Assembly (NCBI GenBank): GCA_004195335.1
Contig: SDWK01000215.1
Span: 1-6,954, forward strand
Length of the DNA: 6,954 bases
Direction: 5' to 3'
Source: Shewanella sp.
GTDB taxonomy: Bacteria; Pseudomonadota; Gammaproteobacteria; Enterobacterales; Shewanellaceae
The notes beneath the pieces are model-generated. The model searched no databases, had not been told where the DNA came from, and was given only the letters and a program-made list of their open reading frames with translations. The position numbers and the translations under genes are program-made. Below are positions 6,106-6,954 of the stretch, piece after piece (the first letter of the stretch is position 1; each line of letters begins with the position of its first letter).

Positions 6106-6112
6106 AATTAAC

Positions 6113-6937
6113 ATGGCTATTACGGTAAATACCAATGTGACTTCGATGAAGGCACAGAAAAACCTAAATATCTCAAGCGGTGCTTTGGCGACTTCGATGG
6201 AGCGTCTATCCAGTGGTCTTCGCATTAACAGTGCAAAAGATGATGCCGCGGGTCTGGCTATTTCTAACCGTCTTAATTCACAAGTTCGTGGTCTTGAAGT
6301 CGGTATGCGTAACGCTAACGATGCTATCTCTATCGCACAGATCGCAGAAGGCGCGATGCAGGAGCAGACTAATATGCTTCAGCGTATGCGTGATTTGACC
6401 ATTCAGTCTGAAAACGGTGCAAACAGTACTGAAGATCTTGCCGCATTGAAAGCGGAAATGGATCAGCTAGTAACTGAAATTGATAATATTGGTACCAGCA
6501 CAGCGTTTGGTAATACCAAGTTAATGCAAGGCGGATTCTCTGGCACTGGTAAGGCGTTCCAGGTGGGTCACCAAGATGGTGAAGATATCAGAGTTGTGGT
6601 TAAGACGACTGATAAGACGTCATTATCAGTAGGTTCCTTAAATAATGCCACCTCTGCAAACCGTGCATCGTCGTTAGCCGCTATTGATAAAGCGATTAAG
6701 ACAATCGACACTCAACGTGGTGATTTAGGTGCGATTCAAAACCGAGTGGCTCACAACATCAGTAACAGTGCCAATACTCAGGCTAACGTTGCTGACGCTA
6801 AGAGTCGTATCGTAGATGTGGATTTCGCCAAAGAAACAGCCGTTATGACTAAAAACCAGGTTCTGCAGCAGACAGGCTCAACTATGCTTGCACAGGCAAA
6901 CCAGCTTCCACAAGTTGCACTTTCTTTACTTGGGTAA
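6113..6937 (+). CDS. fliC: Flagellin (filament subunit), Shewanella FlaA/FlaB type
   Basis: Flagellin is exported through the hook channel and polymerises into the filament. The protein has 274 residues, short for the family, and is essentially the conserved core. The N-terminal D0/D1 region spans residues 1-~140 ([49 protein letters not shown]). A short variable region at ~141-182 holds the [10 protein letters not shown] motif, and the C-terminal D1/D0 runs to residue 274 ([17 protein letters not shown], then [10 protein letters not shown]). [14 protein letters not shown] (residues 89-102) matches the helix that TLR5 recognises in beta/gamma-proteobacterial flagellins. The ATG at 6113 has GAGG at 6101-6104. 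No clear sigma-28 promoter is visible in the 66-bp gap after flgL. In Shewanella a second flagellin copy often follows, but the window ends 17 bases after the stop. flaA is an equally suitable name. Confidence 0.95.
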   Translation: MAITVNTNVTSMKAQKNLNISSGALATSMERLSSGLRINSAKDDAAGLAISNRLNSQVRGLEVGMRNANDAISIAQIAEGAMQEQTNMLQRMRDLTIQSENGANSTEDLAALKAEMDQLVTEIDNIGTSTAFGNTKLMQGGFSGTGKAFQVGHQDGEDIRVVVKTTDKTSLSVGSLNNATSANRASSLAAIDKAIKTIDTQRGDLGAIQNRVAHNISNSANTQANVADAKSRIVDVDFAKETAVMTKNQVLQQTGSTMLAQANQLPQVALSLLG

Positions 6938-6954
6938 GCATGGATATCGCTATA

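Noticed and set aside
1..6954. Lateral (Laf) flagellar cluster
   Set aside because: The flagellin start ([11 protein letters not shown]) and the long FlgK fit the polar system of Shewanella-like bacteria; lateral LafA flagellins begin differently (MALS-type).

Overview
The window is a piece of a bacterial flagellar gene cluster, with every gene on the + strand. The order is the 3' part of flgH, then flgI, flgJ, flgK, flgL and a flagellin gene (fliC/flaA type). The protein sequences suggest a marine gammaproteobacterium of the Shewanella/Alteromonadales group. The 274-residue flagellin has the [12 protein letters not shown]-terminus and lacks a large variable domain. FlgJ is the two-domain muramidase form. 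FlgK is long (638 residues), and the flagellin follows flgL directly, as in Shewanella polar (main) clusters. The flagellin does not resemble the lateral LafA type, so I read this as the polar system. The genus is inferred from recalled family similarity, not from a search.

Layout. Positions 1-495 are one open frame running in from the left edge. Its first ~55 residues are the N-terminal half of a CheY-like receiver domain, and the rest is the C-terminal ~104 residues of the L-ring protein FlgH. This in-frame chimera lacks the FlgH signal peptide, lipobox and N-terminal half. flgI (508-1599, P-ring) follows with a Shine-Dalgarno that overlaps the flgH stop. The 195 bp between flgI and flgJ hold a perfect 12-bp hairpin and a good sigma-54 (-24/-12) promoter, so the operon seems to be divided there. 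flgJ (1795-2805), flgK (2882-4798) and flgL (4856-6046) are joined by two tiny ORFs of 26 and 16 codons. Both have good Shine-Dalgarno sequences and overlap a flanking gene's stop or start codon, which suggests translational coupling. fliC (6113-6937) has a 66-bp leader with two competing hairpins and two AGGA motifs, one of them in its ribosome binding site, resembling a CsrA target.

Together the genes cover late assembly steps: outer rings (FlgH, FlgI), rod cap and peptidoglycan opening (FlgJ), hook-filament junction (FlgK, FlgL) and filament (FliC). The points most worth checking are the receiver-FlgH chimera, the flgI/flgJ transcription boundary, the coupling mini-ORFs and the flagellin leader. 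I saw no mobile element, CRISPR array, tRNA or rRNA, and nothing convincing on the minus strand.
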